This document shows, in pieces, positions 11,353 to 25,900 of a stretch of 64,000 nucleotides of DNA. Within the stretch, counting starts at the first letter, position 1. Each line of letters starts with the position of its first letter. The position numbers and the translations under genes were made by a program. A model generated the notes under the pieces. That model ran no database searches. It was not told the DNA's origin and saw only the letters and a list, made by a program, of their open reading frames with translations. The DNA comes from Takakia lepidozioides (lineage: Eukaryota > Streptophyta > Takakiopsida > Takakiales > Takakiaceae). Location of the stretch: positions 27,156,001 through 27,220,000 of the forward strand of contig CM060732.1 in the NCBI GenBank assembly GCA_030704615.1, written 5' to 3'.

Positions 11353-14300
11353 GATACAATGTATTATGTGTGTATGATTGACAATTGGTGTACACTAGTT
11401 ACAAAAAGATATGTCAGGAGTGGAAGTCAGGAGTCAGGTGCCATGATGAGCCAAATTAAACATAAAAAAGGTGATGGGATAAATAAAATATGTCAATAAA
11501 TGTTGGGAAGATGCAGGTCAAAGCTCAAGTTTGAACGAGGAGATGGGATATCTTTTAAGACACGATCTCAAAGACGAGCGAAGATTTAAGGGATTGATGA
11601 AGGGCAGTAACGGCCCCAGGAGGTCACCGAGGTACACAAAGTGAGGTCATACACAGACGGAGGCCAATGGCAATGCGGTGACAGAAGACGGGCCCATGGC
11701 CTTGCTCAGGTTCGGTGCAAAATCGCTTCACGTGCCCACAATCGGCCTAACCGCTGCTTACCTCATCTCTATCCCCGTGTTGGAGTTTGGACCTGGAGCT
11801 CCTGAGATCAGCCCAGAAGCCACTGCTTGAATCTGGTACAAAGATTAAGCTCGTGGGTTGCAGTTTAGTTGTCAGATTTCCTCTCAACTACATCTACATA
11901 TAGAGTGCTGGAATTACTAGTATAAACGTATAAACATCCCAGGTGGAGCCATAGATAATAAAAAAGACCTCCTACGCATTAATGGGCATCAGCAGGTGTC
12001 GCAAATACTGAGATGTTTGGCAAGCAATTGTTCCAGGTGTCATGCGGATTTGGAATCGTATGACCCTGTTTAGTACTCTCCAACTAGCCGAGCCCCGATT
12101 GTTGAATGTGTACTAATCTCGTTGCGATGAAAAGCTGGTCTTTGAAGAATTGATTGTTGACCTCATTTATTGCAAGTCAAGTGTCCTTTTTCCGTGGGGC
12201 CCAAAATTTGGGCCTACCTTGAACGAAGGCTGGGCCTTGGGACTAGGGTAGTAGGGCCCCCCTCCTCCACCATACCCACAAATATGCAAATACGGGACTT
12301 GTATCCTGCACGGACTATGGCGTGTAGAGCTAAAAACAAAACCACATCAACGCTTACAGCCTTCTGACGAGTCAACCCACAGTTCAGTGACACGATTTCT
12401 TTGAAACTTGAGAAAGAATCTGGTTTCTAAGTAGTTAGCAAGGTATTCTACAAGCTGGTAGCTTGTAGCTCCGAAACTACGAGTAAAGTAAAAGGTATGA
12501 AGATGGGGTACCCATAACTGGGATTGATACATATAGACTGGTCATTGCCGGAATCAAGGCGGTCGATTATGGCCGGTCCGTAGGCGGAATTGGCCACCTC
12601 AATATGTGAAGTGGAACTTCTTGTGATATGCCAAGCAAACATTCTTTGCACGACACTGTATACTATAATTTCGTCGGCCCAGGGTTCCGACTCCCGAGCA
12701 GAAATCTCATCAAACATAGAGAGTAAACAACGCACGAGAATTTAGTCCATTCTTCGCCGGGTAATAATATTCTAACCCCAGGCTTTTGGCTCAACCGTAC
12801 ATTCAACTTCCTCAACTATCAGCAGTCTAGACTCCAGACATACCTTTTGCACCCGACCTCCATGGTCTAATTATAGTGCGGAGGAGACCACAATATGCCC
12901 CGAAAATGTACTTCACTGTTTCACAACCAACCACAACATACAGCTTCAAAGTCCAACATGTCCTCACGTCAGATTCAGAACTGGGCCACAACACCGTCCC
13001 CAACATGATCTTCTTGTACACAAGTACCCTCATCAACCAGCAACACTCCTCGGTGTACTGTACACATGAGCAGTGCAGAGCAAACTCCGGAACCTTCCAA
13101 GTCCACACTTCCATCGGGATCTGGGCTGCACGCCGTCGCAGCGTGCACCCAACAAACGACGACGACGACGCTGCTCGTGGGCGGGCGTGGCCCTCCACGT
13201 CCCTCCCACTCACTCTTATATGTACATATACGTATTATATTTCCAGAGACCGTATTAGATATATATACGGTGGAGAGTGGGAACCATACTGCAAGTATCG
13301 CCGGAAAAGAGTCAGTTTCGCCACAAACCCGGTTTTTATTATTTTTTGGTATTTTGGGAGAGTGGGCCGGAAAGAAAGTGGGGTGCCCCACCGAAGGGGC
13401 GGGCCATGTGTGGGGCTGCTGCGTACGAGCTTCTGCTCAGGGCCAGAGCTCTGAGAGCAAATGGTTGATCCGAAAGCAAAGGGGGTGTGGGCCGTGTACT
13501 GCGATGCCAAGGAGGGCCCAGGAGACAGGTGAGCAACAACACCAAAGTGCAGGGCAGAGCAGAAGGACGCTCCTGAAAGTAAGATAAGGAATCTCTACGG
13601 AGAGCTTTTCCAACAGGGAACTTGTAGCTAAAGAGTGAGAGCACTGCAAAAGTTAGCAGGAAGAAGGTAAGCTTGTTGCAGGAAGTAGCATCTCCGAGGG
13701 AGGCTGCGAAGATTGTCAAAAGTTTTGGGTCTTGCGCAGAATTTTTGGCGATTGCCGGAGCAATCTACCTGACCCATTCATTCTAACGGTTTCCATGGTG
13801 CTGGAAATAGATAGTGCGGGTCTCAGGTGGATCGAATACCAGCACTGAACTCGTCTTTCACTTGTAGCCGAGCAGACAAAATATCTCCAGAGGTCTCCAG
13901 AAGTGATTGTCTTCAGTGACCACACTGAGATTATGCAGTCTAATAAGCACTAGATTTCAGGGTAATGCGCATGGTAACGTTAGACACATCCGATGGAACA
14001 GCCTGCAGCATGTGGCAATAAAGTTTGAATTGTCGGTGGTTTCGCACGGATGACCCGACCCGGGTGCGCGTCAGCGGGGGACTTGGCATGCCTTACCGGA
14101 CTTGGCCGGCTGAAAATCCGCTTACCATCGGGCCCCAGTTCCATGATCTCGTCTCTATCACACTTCTCTCTCCACAGTATCCGAAGAGGAGGGACGAACG
14201 AATCGATGATGATCATTACCTTCGTGATCTACGCATCGGGCTTCTTGCCCGTGCGGCGAGGAGTTGAACATTGAAAGCGAAAAAGGACTAGATCCTCGCT

Positions 14301-15935
14301 CGAGCAACTAAGACTTTACATTTGCAATCTGCACTCCCTGGATATGTGCATACAAGGATGTACGAGAGCATTGAGGCTTCAGCCCTACAAGTTTGCGAGC
14401 TCAAACTCTTTGAGCGTGAAATGAAAATGCCACACTGGTCAGGCTCTGCTGTGCTTCACTGCCATGTACCAAGCCATTCATGAGCCAACTTAGATCGAAG
14501 GCTGCAGAGTAGTAGCTCGGATATATTAGAAACTTTCGTATTATATCAAATAAAGAGAGCTTATCATGTTATATGTGTCTTGAATATTAATGGAGGAAAT
14601 TAATGGAGTGTGTACGCCATATCCTATGTACAGTTTTGAGATAAACTTTGTCCGAGTCCCTCTTGTGAGATGAACGTGTTGTCGCCAGCCTCGCTCGAGA
14701 TTATGATCTGGACCTCATAATCTCTTGAGACAAAACTTTTAGCCTAAGTCCTAAAGGGTCCTTGAGATTGAAAGTTCACTATTGTTCACTCGCCGACCCA
14801 GTAACACTGTAGTTCGGTCTCTGCCAACCTTCTCGCTTTCAAACGATGCCCACCAGCTCTGGAAACTTCAAAAATCCCATGGCCTGTTGGAATCATTGTG
14901 CCCATGGAGCCATAGGAAAGCCCCTCAGAGCGCTACACTTGCAGCATGGAGGATCGACCGAGGACTCCACTGAGCCCTGTGTCTGCGCCATTCTCTACCA
15001 GCTTAGTGCGCCGTTGCGATCGTTGCCAAAGGAGACCTGAGAGCGGAAATGGACAAGACAAAATTTAGTTAGATCATGTCCTGGGCCATCTTATCCTCAG
15101 ACTTCAGGGATTCAATTAGGTTCAAATTTCCTCAACTATCCTTTCAGACCTCACTGTAGGTGATCATAAGTGGCCCGCGATGTGAACTAATGTAGCATTG
15201 CCTCCAACACCTCTAATTAGATGGATTATTACTTCTACTGCACTTGCTTAGAAAAGTTGCTCTCGATCCAACATTGCAGCTCTGCAGTGAGGAGCCGGCT
15301 TTAGATGTAGCTCTTGTGCAGGTTAAACTCATGACTGTCCCATATATAAGTCCCTGTATCTAGACGGGTTGACCAAGTGAAACGAACGAAGTTTCCCAGA
15401 TACTCAAGTTTGAATTTCACATCAAACGGTTTTAGCAGATGATAGATCTACCGAATCCGGTTTTGGTTAGCCAATGACTTGCACATCCATGGCCACCTAG
15501 GGGGAACTTTGCACACTGAAACCTGCAACGTGAATGGGGCTGCGTCCATTGCACGGCCTCATTGCACGTTCCAATCTCTAACTGCAAAGCTCACGTCCCT
15601 CAATTGAGGGTTAATCCCGTGCTATGCCCAACCACCATGAACCATAGCTCAAAGCACACCGACTTGTCCTTCACATTCAACCTATGTGTTAAATCCTCGC
15701 ATTGAGGGATGGTGCTGGACAGCTATAATTCAAGGATGATGAATTGACAGGTAGCCTCTCCTAGAGGAAGTCCGAGGTCAACACTGTGTCCGTCTGCTGG
15801 CCAAGTGACCCCAGGGACTCCCCCACCTCTCCCACATCTGCACTATACTTACGATGAACCCAGAACACGGACACAAATAAGTGTGCGTTTGCATTCTAGT
15901 GCTACTCTCCAGACAGTGCGTGAGAGTATACCTTG

Positions 15936-16803
15936 TCAATTATCTGAAAGACTCGTCAGGCAGGATGTGCTGCTGCAGCTTGAGCTAGACATGGATGGAG
16001 ATGTGAGTTCAAGCTGACCAGAGGTTGCCCCCAAAAGCTCTTCAATCATCTCTGAGGCGAACTTGTCTTCTTCGCTCATGCAGCTAATACTTGACGGTTC
16101 AGCCTGTTGTGGCGTGCTACTTCCAAACTGCACTTTTCTCACCCAGTTCGATTCAGACTGCCGTCCTGTCTTTTTCTGCCATATCCCGAGGTTTGATTGC
16201 TCAGCGTCCAGGCAAAGACATGTTAGAGACTGTGGCATTCGCGAGTCTTTCTTGCCCGGTTGCATGGGATCTTGGGTGGAAGCCAAGTACCAGCGATGAA
16301 GCTTCGCGCTCAAAGTAGCCGATAACATTTGTGTTGTCGGGCCGTGAGGCGCATTGGGGTCGTATGGAAAATTTGTGCGGGCCCGAATTCCACACATCAA
16401 TCGAGCAGCTTCGTCATATGCACGCGCTGCATCCTCAGCAGTTTCAAAGGTTCCGAGCCACACTCTCGTTTTCCTGCAAACCACGCAAACGAGACGTTTA
16501 ATACGAATTTCACACGCTACACTTGGCGACCTTAGCGATTAGTGATTAGCAATGTCCACCTGCCGGTATTGATTAGACTCGAAGCTGATGCCCTACGATA
16601 GCAAGAAACTTCTGCTACTTCAACTTCTTCCCCACCATCTGTAGTTGCACATCATGGAGAGTCGCAGCGGCAGTTCAGGGGCAGATTCGGGCAATGCTAG
16701 GGGCTAGGAGTACTTGGGTGGTGCCCAGCTGATAGAGGCAGAGCTTATGAGATGGGTCAGTATACGCGCAAGTTCTGAGTTCACCAACACCGGAAGCTCC
16801 AGG

Positions 16804-16838
<35 letters not shown>

Positions 16839-16974
16839 GGGACACATGTGAACTGCCTAGACAGCTTTAGTCTGCGGATGGGTGAGAGACATACAAGAGG
16901 GGATGGCGGATCTCTGAGACCCATGAGCCCCAGTGCCTTTGGCGCACGCCCCTGTACCGCTGTGGACGCCCCAT
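15936..16974 (-). CDS. AP2/ERF transcription factor, SHINE/WIN clade
   Basis: Two exons, 16974-16895 and 16473-15936, joined inside a codon (TT|G) by a 421-bp GT-AG intron, give 205 residues, close to the 189-199 of Arabidopsis SHN proteins. The AP2/ERF domain occupies about residues 5-65 ([20 protein letters not shown], then [20 protein letters not shown] and ARTNFPYD). The intron falls after HPLL, the position I recall for SHN-clade genes. The C-terminus keeps an SHN-like motif ([10 protein letters not shown]) and ends in a Ser-rich tail. In angiosperms this clade activates cutin and wax genes in the nucleus; that role here is inferred. I chose the ATG at 16974 (MGRPQRYRG) because family members begin just before the AP2 domain; an in-frame ATG at 17112 would add 46 residues. 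The intron holds a long GA repeat. Confidence 0.92.
16808..16834. repeat. (GA)n microsatellite in the SHINE-type gene intron
   Basis: About 13 GA units within the single intron, reading as a CT tract in the transcript sense, upstream of the 3' splice site at 16474. Confidence 0.9.
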
Positions 16975-19900
16975 GGGTTTCTCTGGCACCTCAAGATCGC
17001 TGAACCTTCCTTGCAAGCCCCTCCTTGCCCTCACAGAAGACCAAGGAACTATCGCAGCGCCAGCTTCTGTATTTGTAAGGCTGCGCCGCCGCATCCTTTT
17101 CCCCCCTATCACCTGCGCTTTTATTTCACGGCCATCTTTCCCGGGGGCCCTATGACCCCACTTTTGCTGCCATCAACAAACGTGGAACCTCTACATCTGC
17201 ACACACCCATTAAACAATCCTGAAGTTGCTAAGCTTGATTAGTGGTGCCAGAGTTTGGATCATATTACAGCCCTGAAATCAAGGGAAAATTTTAGGCTTG
17301 ATTGGGATTTGGGTTGGGGTAGTAGCACTGTAGGCCATTGACCTTCGCCGCATTGATTACAGAGCTCCTGCTCCTCCTCCACCGGAGATTTGAACTCGCT
17401 CCTTTCTCATTACTGTATTCGCTTGAAATCCTCCACAATCTTGGAGCACAAATTTCCACTGTCATCTTCCTCGATATTCCTCCTCACTGTATTTACGATC
17501 TGTAATTCCTTTTTAGTACTGTCGAATGAGGATTGCTGGGGTATACGTGCAATAACATTCTCGGTGGGATGTGACCAGCGTTTTTTTTTCATTTAAGAAC
17601 TTAAGCCATGTTGGCTCCTGGCTGGCCTATGAGGAAGATCAATTGGCTACTTTGTGGCATGTGATTTCGAACCAGTGGCTACTGTCAAGAATGTTTGATG
17701 AGTTTTATGCAAACTCAACTCATGTCGTGTTCAGTTTGTGGGAGCGACAAGGGAGGTAATTTTTTCTAAGTAACAATGACACTGCATATTGCAAAGCCTA
17801 GCACAACTCTGTGACATGGATACAATCCATTGACAAATATAACTAGGTACTCTTGTCCAAGATCAGCAACTCTGCTCAAAGCCTCCTCTGCCATGTGCCA
17901 GTGCAAGTCTGCTTAAATGGAGGTGCATGACACAGATACTAGGCGGGTAAGCGAAACCTAAACGAGAGTTCCCTCCATAGCTCCACCCCTTGGCGGAAGC
18001 GGAAAGAGTTTGAACCTAAAGCTTTGCTCCTTGTGCTGGCAGTGTGGTAGGGTTTCTAGAAATTGATAGGCAAGATCACCTGGCTCTATCGAACCCGAAT
18101 GGCATGTGGCTCTTTCCATGTGCGACATTTGTATAGGCGACGTCCTCATTGGAGCGACATGATGGCATTAGGGAGGGCAGCGAAACTGCCTTATTTTAAC
18201 CCATAATTCCTTTATAAATTTAGTGAGGCCAATTTCTGGATTGAAAAGTGGCAAAATTTCGCGCAAAAAAAAAACACTGGATGTGACCAAAGGCCGGTGA
18301 GTAGTTATGCATATCTTTTATTAGCGAGAGATTATGGGCACTGTTTGATTGGAGAATCTGTTGAATAGACTACTAGACTGTGTGCTCAAATTGCCTTGAG
18401 GACCCACAAGTCTCTCTGCGGGAGCTCGCACGGTGACGAACCTTCTTTCCTCCTCCAAGGCGAATTTTCGGGAGTGGGAGCCATATGACAGTATCTCTTA
18501 GTATCTTAGGTGCTTTGACCAGCACTTGAGAATTGCCCAACTTCTGACTTTTGCAAGGTGAGGTTGCGAATCAACAGACATCGAATTGCCAATTGAGCTG
18601 TCGCCGACGCCACGAAGTATCAATTGGTTCGAAATGCCAGCCCCCATAAGCAAAGCGAAGAAAGTTTGAAAAACAGTAACTTAATAGACGAATAAGAAGA
18701 AAAAGCTGCAAGTGTCTGTGTGCGGGCCTAAGGGAGTCGTGAAACCGGACGGCGCTAACAAGGACGGACGTTTTGCTCCATCCACCGACAGCTTGCCTCT
18801 GCAATCACCTCTAACTTATTCTCATCGTATGGCAGGAACTGGAGTGTATGAGCTCCGACACAAGTATTCCATGTCTACCGAACATAATAGCGTGGAGACG
18901 GAAACACTGTGCCCACATTCGTCAATCATCAAAATGTGACTGATCTGGCTGGCTAGTGGGTGGCCGAGTCCACCTAGAGATTGATCATTGAAAGGCTGTT
19001 TTCTTCCGGCTTATTGTGTGTGCCACCAACTCAAATCAGCGATGGCTCCACCTTTTGCATCATCCTCACTTGGTACGTTGGCATAAGCTAGCTGAATTAA
19101 AAGCGAATTTCATCTGAACTGGTTGGGAGAAAAAGCCTAGGAGTTTCCGAATGGCAAAGTCCACTGATCATCCTCTCTGGAGCTTACAATCTAAGTAGCT
19201 CCCTGCCCAGGCTCTGAGCTGCTACCAGCTGCCCACGGGTTGAATCATTATTCGTTCAGTGGAATTAGAGACTTTACTCAATTCCCCAGCTGTTATGTTT
19301 GGGTTGTAGGTGAGGAGGACTACATACAAGAGAGTGAGGATCTGAGCAGTGTGCAGAGTGAGCGAGAGACAGAGAGTACAAAAGAGCCCGGGGTGGCAGG
19401 CAGGACACGAGAGGGAGGGATGGGACGCCCAAAAGTCACAAGCCAAAACCGCGTGAGCGTCAGCGTTTGCTAGGCCCACTGCGCTTGTACCCTTCCACCC
19501 TCGCTCCTGCCCAGCACTCTCGAGCTCTCCCACCCACCCCCATTCTTCCATCACTCCTTCACCCCACCTTTTTTGTGGCTGCCAAACACATGCAAAGCTC
19601 GCACATTTTCTTACAATGGGCTCCTACGTTCTAACCCTAACCCTAATAGGGGGCCCTGCATGCCCCTCTAAAATTGGGGCATCCATTACTAAGCCAAGTT
19701 TGCAACGCCGGCGCTGGCCCTTCCCTTTGACTTCTCCCACACACTACTTTTATTTATGGGTCATTGTATTTTTGGGGCACCAGAAAGGTACAGTGAGTGA
19801 GAAATCCACATAAATGAGCCCGGAATCGGTACTAATTGTGGATGTTTTTGGTGTGGGTTGGATTGCTCAATTTATGTAAAGACATTGGAGCTCAATTTAC

Positions 19901-22900
19901 GCCTTCCCAACCAAGTTTGCTTATTTTCGGGTTTTGCCGCCCGTCTCTCAGAGTATTGCATATATTGGGGATTGTTGGGACATAGGACCGCTGCTCTTGA
20001 CCAAGTAGCATGGGAGGCAATACCAAGTGGTAACTTAAAGGCTTAGTAGCTGCACCGGGCAGAGTGCGGAGACTCTTCTGCAGCGTGATTTATCTGGCAG
20101 CCCCAGCCTCCCTCCCCGGCCATTGTACATAATGGAGGTTTATGGACGCATTGAGCCCGCAACATAGCCGGTCATATGCCTTCTCTACCATCCACTTTGC
20201 CGTTACTCTAGCAGGGCATGGGCTAGGGAGGTGATAGGCTAGCCCACGATGAATCCAAAAAAATTCACTTACGCAAAATGCTTCAAACTTACCTAACCAC
20301 CATGTACATACTTGGCCCCAATAAACAGAAACATACAAAGCCATTTGTACCAACCCAAAACATCCAAAACAAAACAGTTTAGTTCCCATTGTTGAAGCAA
20401 CAACAAATATCTATAAAGCGCTATGAACGAATGGTCTCAAATTTCGACAGGGGCAGTCGGTGGGCCTACTGCCCAACTTCCAATATGGAAGGAGAAGACG
20501 AGAACACAGATATACATTCACATTCGTTGGGGCAAGGCCGCGGGCATGGTTCATTGTTTCTTCAAGCCTACTATGTTGCTAAAATTTCTCAAGTAGTTGG
20601 GCAAGACTGGAAATCAAGTGACATGTAGACTTGCACTCCAAGTCCGTTGGAGCGGCTGGTGTAGTCATGTCATGTTGGTTATTGCAGAGGTCGCGTTTAG
20701 CAAACTTGTTTAAACAGTCTACACATACTTAACTTGGACTGAGATTCCTTGTGTTGGAAAATCAGTGTTGTGTAGAGTAGAAACTAGAAACGTAACGATT
20801 ACTATAATAGATCGTGTCCAAAATTCTTTGGGCCTCGGAAAGCCGATGCTGTTCGCTAATTCCATGCGCTGCTGGAAAGTGCCTCCGCCGTCCCTATTGA
20901 AAGGAAGCAAGCCCCATATATTGTCAGAGATCGTGTGTAGAAGTGGCGAGACTATCATGTTGCAAGCAAATTGTATTGTAGGCCGAATAAGAGATCGTGT
21001 ATTGCGGGCACAGAAGAAGAGGGAATAAGATGGAGAGGAGCGGAGGCGAGACGCGAACCAAACAAAACACAAGCGAAGTGACGCGAAGGTGGCTAAAGCA
21101 GGCGCTGGCATGGCAGACGCGCATCCGACATTCTGCAGAGCGCATGTACCCGGGCCATGCACGGCCACGTGCCGGCCACGGCGCGGGTGGGGCCCCCGCA
21201 CATGGCGCTGCGCGCGGGCCCGCACGCGCCCACGCTGGGCCAAGATCCGCGGCCGCTTCGATGTGGATCCGGCAGCCGCCGATCCACCTTGCGACGGCTC
21301 AGATCCAACGGGATTTGAACGCTACGACTTGTTGGAGTTGGGCAGCGAACTGTGGATTGGCGCCGCAGTCCCGCCAGCGACGAGAGCGCAGTAAAATACT
21401 TGTGTTGGGCATGCAAGCAGATCATGGGGGGGGGAAGAGACGGTGGGATGGTTGGGTCATTCCGGATTAAGGCGATTCTAGTTATGTAGTGTATTTTGTC
21501 TGGTGCTGGGGTTGTGGCTTTTCATTTATTGCAGCAGCCGATGATAACAACGTAAGCGGGCGGGGGGCCGTCACTGGGGATGGAGTTACTGGCAGAGCTT
21601 CGTCAGAGGCATGAATCACGGCAGTGATGTTTGTGGATCTGATTAAAATGGCGTATGTTAGCCCGGATGACTTCGTAGGTTTTGAAACGCTCGCTAGAAA
21701 AAATCCCTCGTTTCCTGAATCCTGCTTCTTGGTGCCTGCTCTCGTCCACCGGGTTGAAGTCGATGGCCGGTGCCTGGAATGTTGATGATGAATGGAGGTA
21801 GAATGGAATGATAAACACAGAATGAAGGTCGTGCAACTTGGTTTAGGAAATGGGTTCCTGTGATCCGAAGATTAAGAGCTTATTATACTATGAGCTCACT
21901 ACCTCCAGTGCAGGAAAATTCGGGACTTGGCAAAAACTCTTGTTCCCAGACACTGGTCTTCCTTTGGTAACTATTTATAACTATTAGCGTAAGTATTTAG
22001 TCACTCGCTTAGTGGGGTCGATGGCATAATGAACAAAAAACATTGGTACAGGCAGGTACGTATTGACTTTAACAGTAGCGGTCCGTGGATGAGGTGATAG
22101 ACAGTAATTACCACTTGTACATGTTGCGTGTACTTTCAAATCATACAAGCGAGATCCATCCTGCTATTATAACAGGGAGGAACTGTCAATGAGTACACGC
22201 TCTACAATGTTCAACTGGGCCTTTCCACGATCCATTGCACTGCTTATACCCTGCCGCCAAGGCGGGCGGAAGAGTCTAGAAATCATTCCATTTCGTGTTG
22301 AGGAATGGATCGGCTAGCGGCAGCATCTCAATGGGTATGACTCATGAAGAGTGACGGTGAGGAAGGAAAGTAATGATGGCCATCTACGTACATGTGTGTA
22401 TTTGAACGTCACTGGAAGACTTGTATGCTTGCTTACACAGCCTTGCTTTGGCCATAATTACACAACATGCTTTGCAGATGGATGAATGAGATGATTTTCC
22501 TCCAGGGTTTGCAGTTTGCAGGTGTGTGTGTTCCCTCTTTGTCAACCAAGCCAACAGGAATCATTGAGTAAAATGACCGCTTCTCATCGCAACTCGAGCG
22601 AGCTCAGAGAATACCTCAGAGATTCCTGCAACGAAAAACAAAAGTTGCAGCACTGCCCGCAGCTGAGCGTGAACTGACACCCCTTGTGCGAGTCAAAGTG
22701 AAGAGCCAAGGTGCTGCGATTCTTTTGGTTCCGACAAATTTACCAGAAAGGAGCTGTGCATTCAATCGCGGGGGGTGCTGCACAAGTGCCTCGCAATGTG
22801 CCGAAATGCTCGCCGCCATGTACGCCATTTCGGGGACTAATTTTGCTATCACCACCTTCTTTCACGATCAATATATATCAGGACTCGTGTCTGCGTTGAA

Positions 22901-25900
22901 GACGTCTGGAGTTCTAATCTCTGAAGCTGATGACCAAGGTAGTGTGGACTGTGGACCATCATCATAACCCGGCTAAGAAATGAAGTCGTCGTCTCTGGGT
23001 TGTTTCATTTGAGCCTTCAGCAGACGGTAGGCTCTCTGCTTTTAGTCTGGATCCGCAGGAGGTTACTAAGACATTTTAAATGGAAACCTAGTAGTAGCGA
23101 CAAGGCAATGTCTAGACAAGTACCTACGAGAGCTGCAACACGTTCGGTGAGAGGGGCAGGCACAAGGAAGGGAGCGGAGATGGCGGCTCTGACAGGGAGC
23201 GGCGGGCTTGTGGGTCCGGATACCTCGGGTTAGGCATTGGCGCGCTGCGGGTTAGTTAGATGCAGCAAATTTGGCTTGCAATTTGCCGCTCCCTGGACCA
23301 GTCGGGTTGAAGCGTGATCGTCGTCCTCGAAATACGCAGTTTGATGGCTGCGCTATATTTGAGGAAGCCGCCAACCCACTGCGCTACGTACTCGGCGTCT
23401 CTTTGGCACCTTGGCCTTCGCCTACTCCCGTCCTTTGCCCTTTTCCTTGCATTCAGGTTGCCAATCACAAAGCTTCAAGCTGCTTTTGAGCACCACTTTC
23501 CTAGTGATAGGGAGGTCAAGCACTGAAATTTGAATATGTGTATGCGAGTGAATTGTGGAACTTCCGTTCCCACGGCCCCAGCACACAGATCTCTTTGAAC
23601 AGATTATAGCTGCGACCTCTGTAAGAGACGCTTGCTACTCTGAGACACCATCAAAACCACTAGGTTTCAACAATGTTATGTACTTCTCCATTTCTATATC
23701 CAGATTGCTACCTGGAAAATGAATCACCTTGCACATCTTATGAGTTCGTGAGCCCAATCTTCTCCCTGGGCCCCCAAAGTACACCTGTATATAAAACTAT
23801 TGAGAATCATTACCTGCGATAATGTCACAGGAAGGGATCCGGTCCTTTGTCTAAGATGTGGTGGAGAACCCAACGCATAGACATTGTCCTTGGGTTCAGG
23901 GCCAACATATGTTTTGATATTCTGCTTCATTTGAGGTCAAAGGGAGCCTGACATGTTCATGCCAAATGAAGGTAGCCCTTCAAAATATTGCAAATTTGCA
24001 TGTATATGTGCCAAATATAGCCTCAAGTTTGTGGTTCATATTTCAATAACCACATCTTAGTTTTTAAGCATCCAAGACTGACCACCTGCAAGTCCTGTCT
24101 TTACTATTTTCCAAATGATTCCTACCATCATTAGTCCACAAGTGTGCAACTTCTCAACTGCTGAAAAGGTCTGGTGTGAGTGTGCTTGGCACACTTGTTC
24201 GGGTAATAATGCACAGACCAAAATGTGGGAAGTGATGGTTGGGGGCATTCCCCTTCTGCTGAGTGAAACATTCATTCTTCTCTCCTGCACAGTATATTCC
24301 TTATACCTTAATAGGGCGATGAAGACTAGGTACACTAACTGTTGAGCTGTTCACATAGCCTCAGCTCCCGATTGATCAACAGATTCTCAATGTGTTCCCA
24401 GACAAGCAGCGTATCATCTGTCTCGCGACATATGGATGTCTTTTGAGAATTTGCTTTATACAATAGCAAGCCACGCAACACATTACTTGGAGTAAACATT
24501 CCATACTAGCACAGTTAGGCCTCATTTGAGAAATTTGGGTATGTTACGCTACAGTAAACAATAAACACCCGGAAGGGTGTTTGGAAAACTCAATCTTGAG
24601 GAAATGCACTAATTAGTGACAGAAGTTGAAGAATAATGAGTATGATGCTAAACATTCGCTGGAGGTTCACCAGTTGGTAGAGATCGCATACGACTTGCAG
24701 GTGGCAGCTCTTGTAACAAGTCATTCTGTTGATTGACTGGCGGGAGGTCCAGGTGTTTAATGTTGTTGCAAACATGGCCAGGCTCAGCAAACGTCATTCA
24801 TCCAGTGATAATATCATTCATGATTAGACGACACACACCAACTCTAAGTACAAATCGTTTCCTGGCCAGCCCTTTACATACTGGATACACCCCATCCACC
24901 ACCGCCCCTCTGCCACATACTACCCCACTTTTTGCTTTTACTATTAGTGCACACTTCTTTTCTGTCCTCCTCCAAATTATTCACTACATCATCAGCTTCT
25001 TACCGATGAATCTAGGTGTCTCCCTCCCACACACTCAGCTTCCCACTACTAATAACCCCACCTACATGTGTTACTTACTTTGGATTCTCTCTTCAAACCA
25101 ACTGTCCAGGTTCCCTCCAACTTGTAAACACCCTGCAGACTTTTCTTACAGACGTACTGGCCACAATACCCACATTATCAGGCAACTCTTAGGGGATTTG
25201 AGTTCCAAGAACCGATTCAGAAAGGACGCTGGCTGGACACTAGGCTAGTAGCAGGTTCCTTTTCACGCCCAGCTTCTCTGCCAGACTCTACAGCCACCCT
25301 GGATTGTTTGATTGTTTCAAAGTCCATTGGGCCCATACCCTCCTTCCACTGTAATGCAATCCCATAGGTCAACCTTCCCGAAGATATAACCTACAATATG
25401 CATCGGTTTCAATGATCCAACTGTCAGATAATCAAAAGCCATGGGCTCCATGTCGCAATGAAGCACAGCTCATTTCTGCTGGCTACCTTTCAAGTTTGAC
25501 CCCACCCCAAGTCAATCTTTCGTCCTGGCCGCGTCCCATTCGCAATTGCAAGCTTTTCACTCATACGTGTGTCGATCCAACATCCCTGTCGTCACCTCCA
25601 ACACTGCGCACACTCTACTTATCGAAGGAGACGCTGTGGGGCGGGGAAGACCGGATCGAGCCGTCAGCTGAGAACACGGCGCAGAATCGTTGACTACCGG
25701 TAACCGTACTCAGCCGGTCATAAACTCCTGGACCCCGCGCTGCGGGTCCCACCCACCTGCAGTCACCGGTCATTCCCCGCCGCCGCCGGCCGCGCCTCCG
25801 CCACACTTCCCTCCTACCGCCTGTATCCGGTGACTCTACCGGCTGCGTCGCAGGTGCGGCTTCGGCCCGACGTCGGCCCGTGGATGAAAGCGCGCTTCAT

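Larger units (their letters stand above)
8417..15935. other. Gene-poor interval between PAN3 and the SHINE-type gene
   Basis: No gene could be supported here. Contents noted: an orphan reading frame at 9874-10437 (listed separately), a (TG)10 tract at 11333-11352, and a GC-richer patch at about 12,830-13,590 with overlapping open frames on both strands. A short open stretch on the minus strand near 13,980-14,216 also shows no recognisable domain. Most frames are short and inconsistent with exons flanked by good splice sites. The PAN3 3' untranslated region must end somewhere in the first few hundred bases, but no convincing poly(A) signal was pinned down. Confidence 0.5.

Noticed and set aside
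12827-13719. Cluster of overlapping 60-192 codon frames on both strands
   Set aside because: Frames overlap in most phases, none has a recognisable domain or good splice sites, and the cause appears to be local base composition.
19631-19646. CCCTAA repeats as an interstitial telomere
   Set aside because: Only about two and a half units; too short to claim telomeric origin.
20719-21470. Long opposing open frames around the GC-rich island
   Set aside because: Low stop frequency from GC content explains them; the translated sequences are low in complexity and inconsistent between strands.
24733-25248. 171-codon frame rich in Thr, Pro and hydrophobic residues
   Set aside because: Lies in a pyrimidine-biased stretch that suppresses stops; no domain, no exon-like boundaries.
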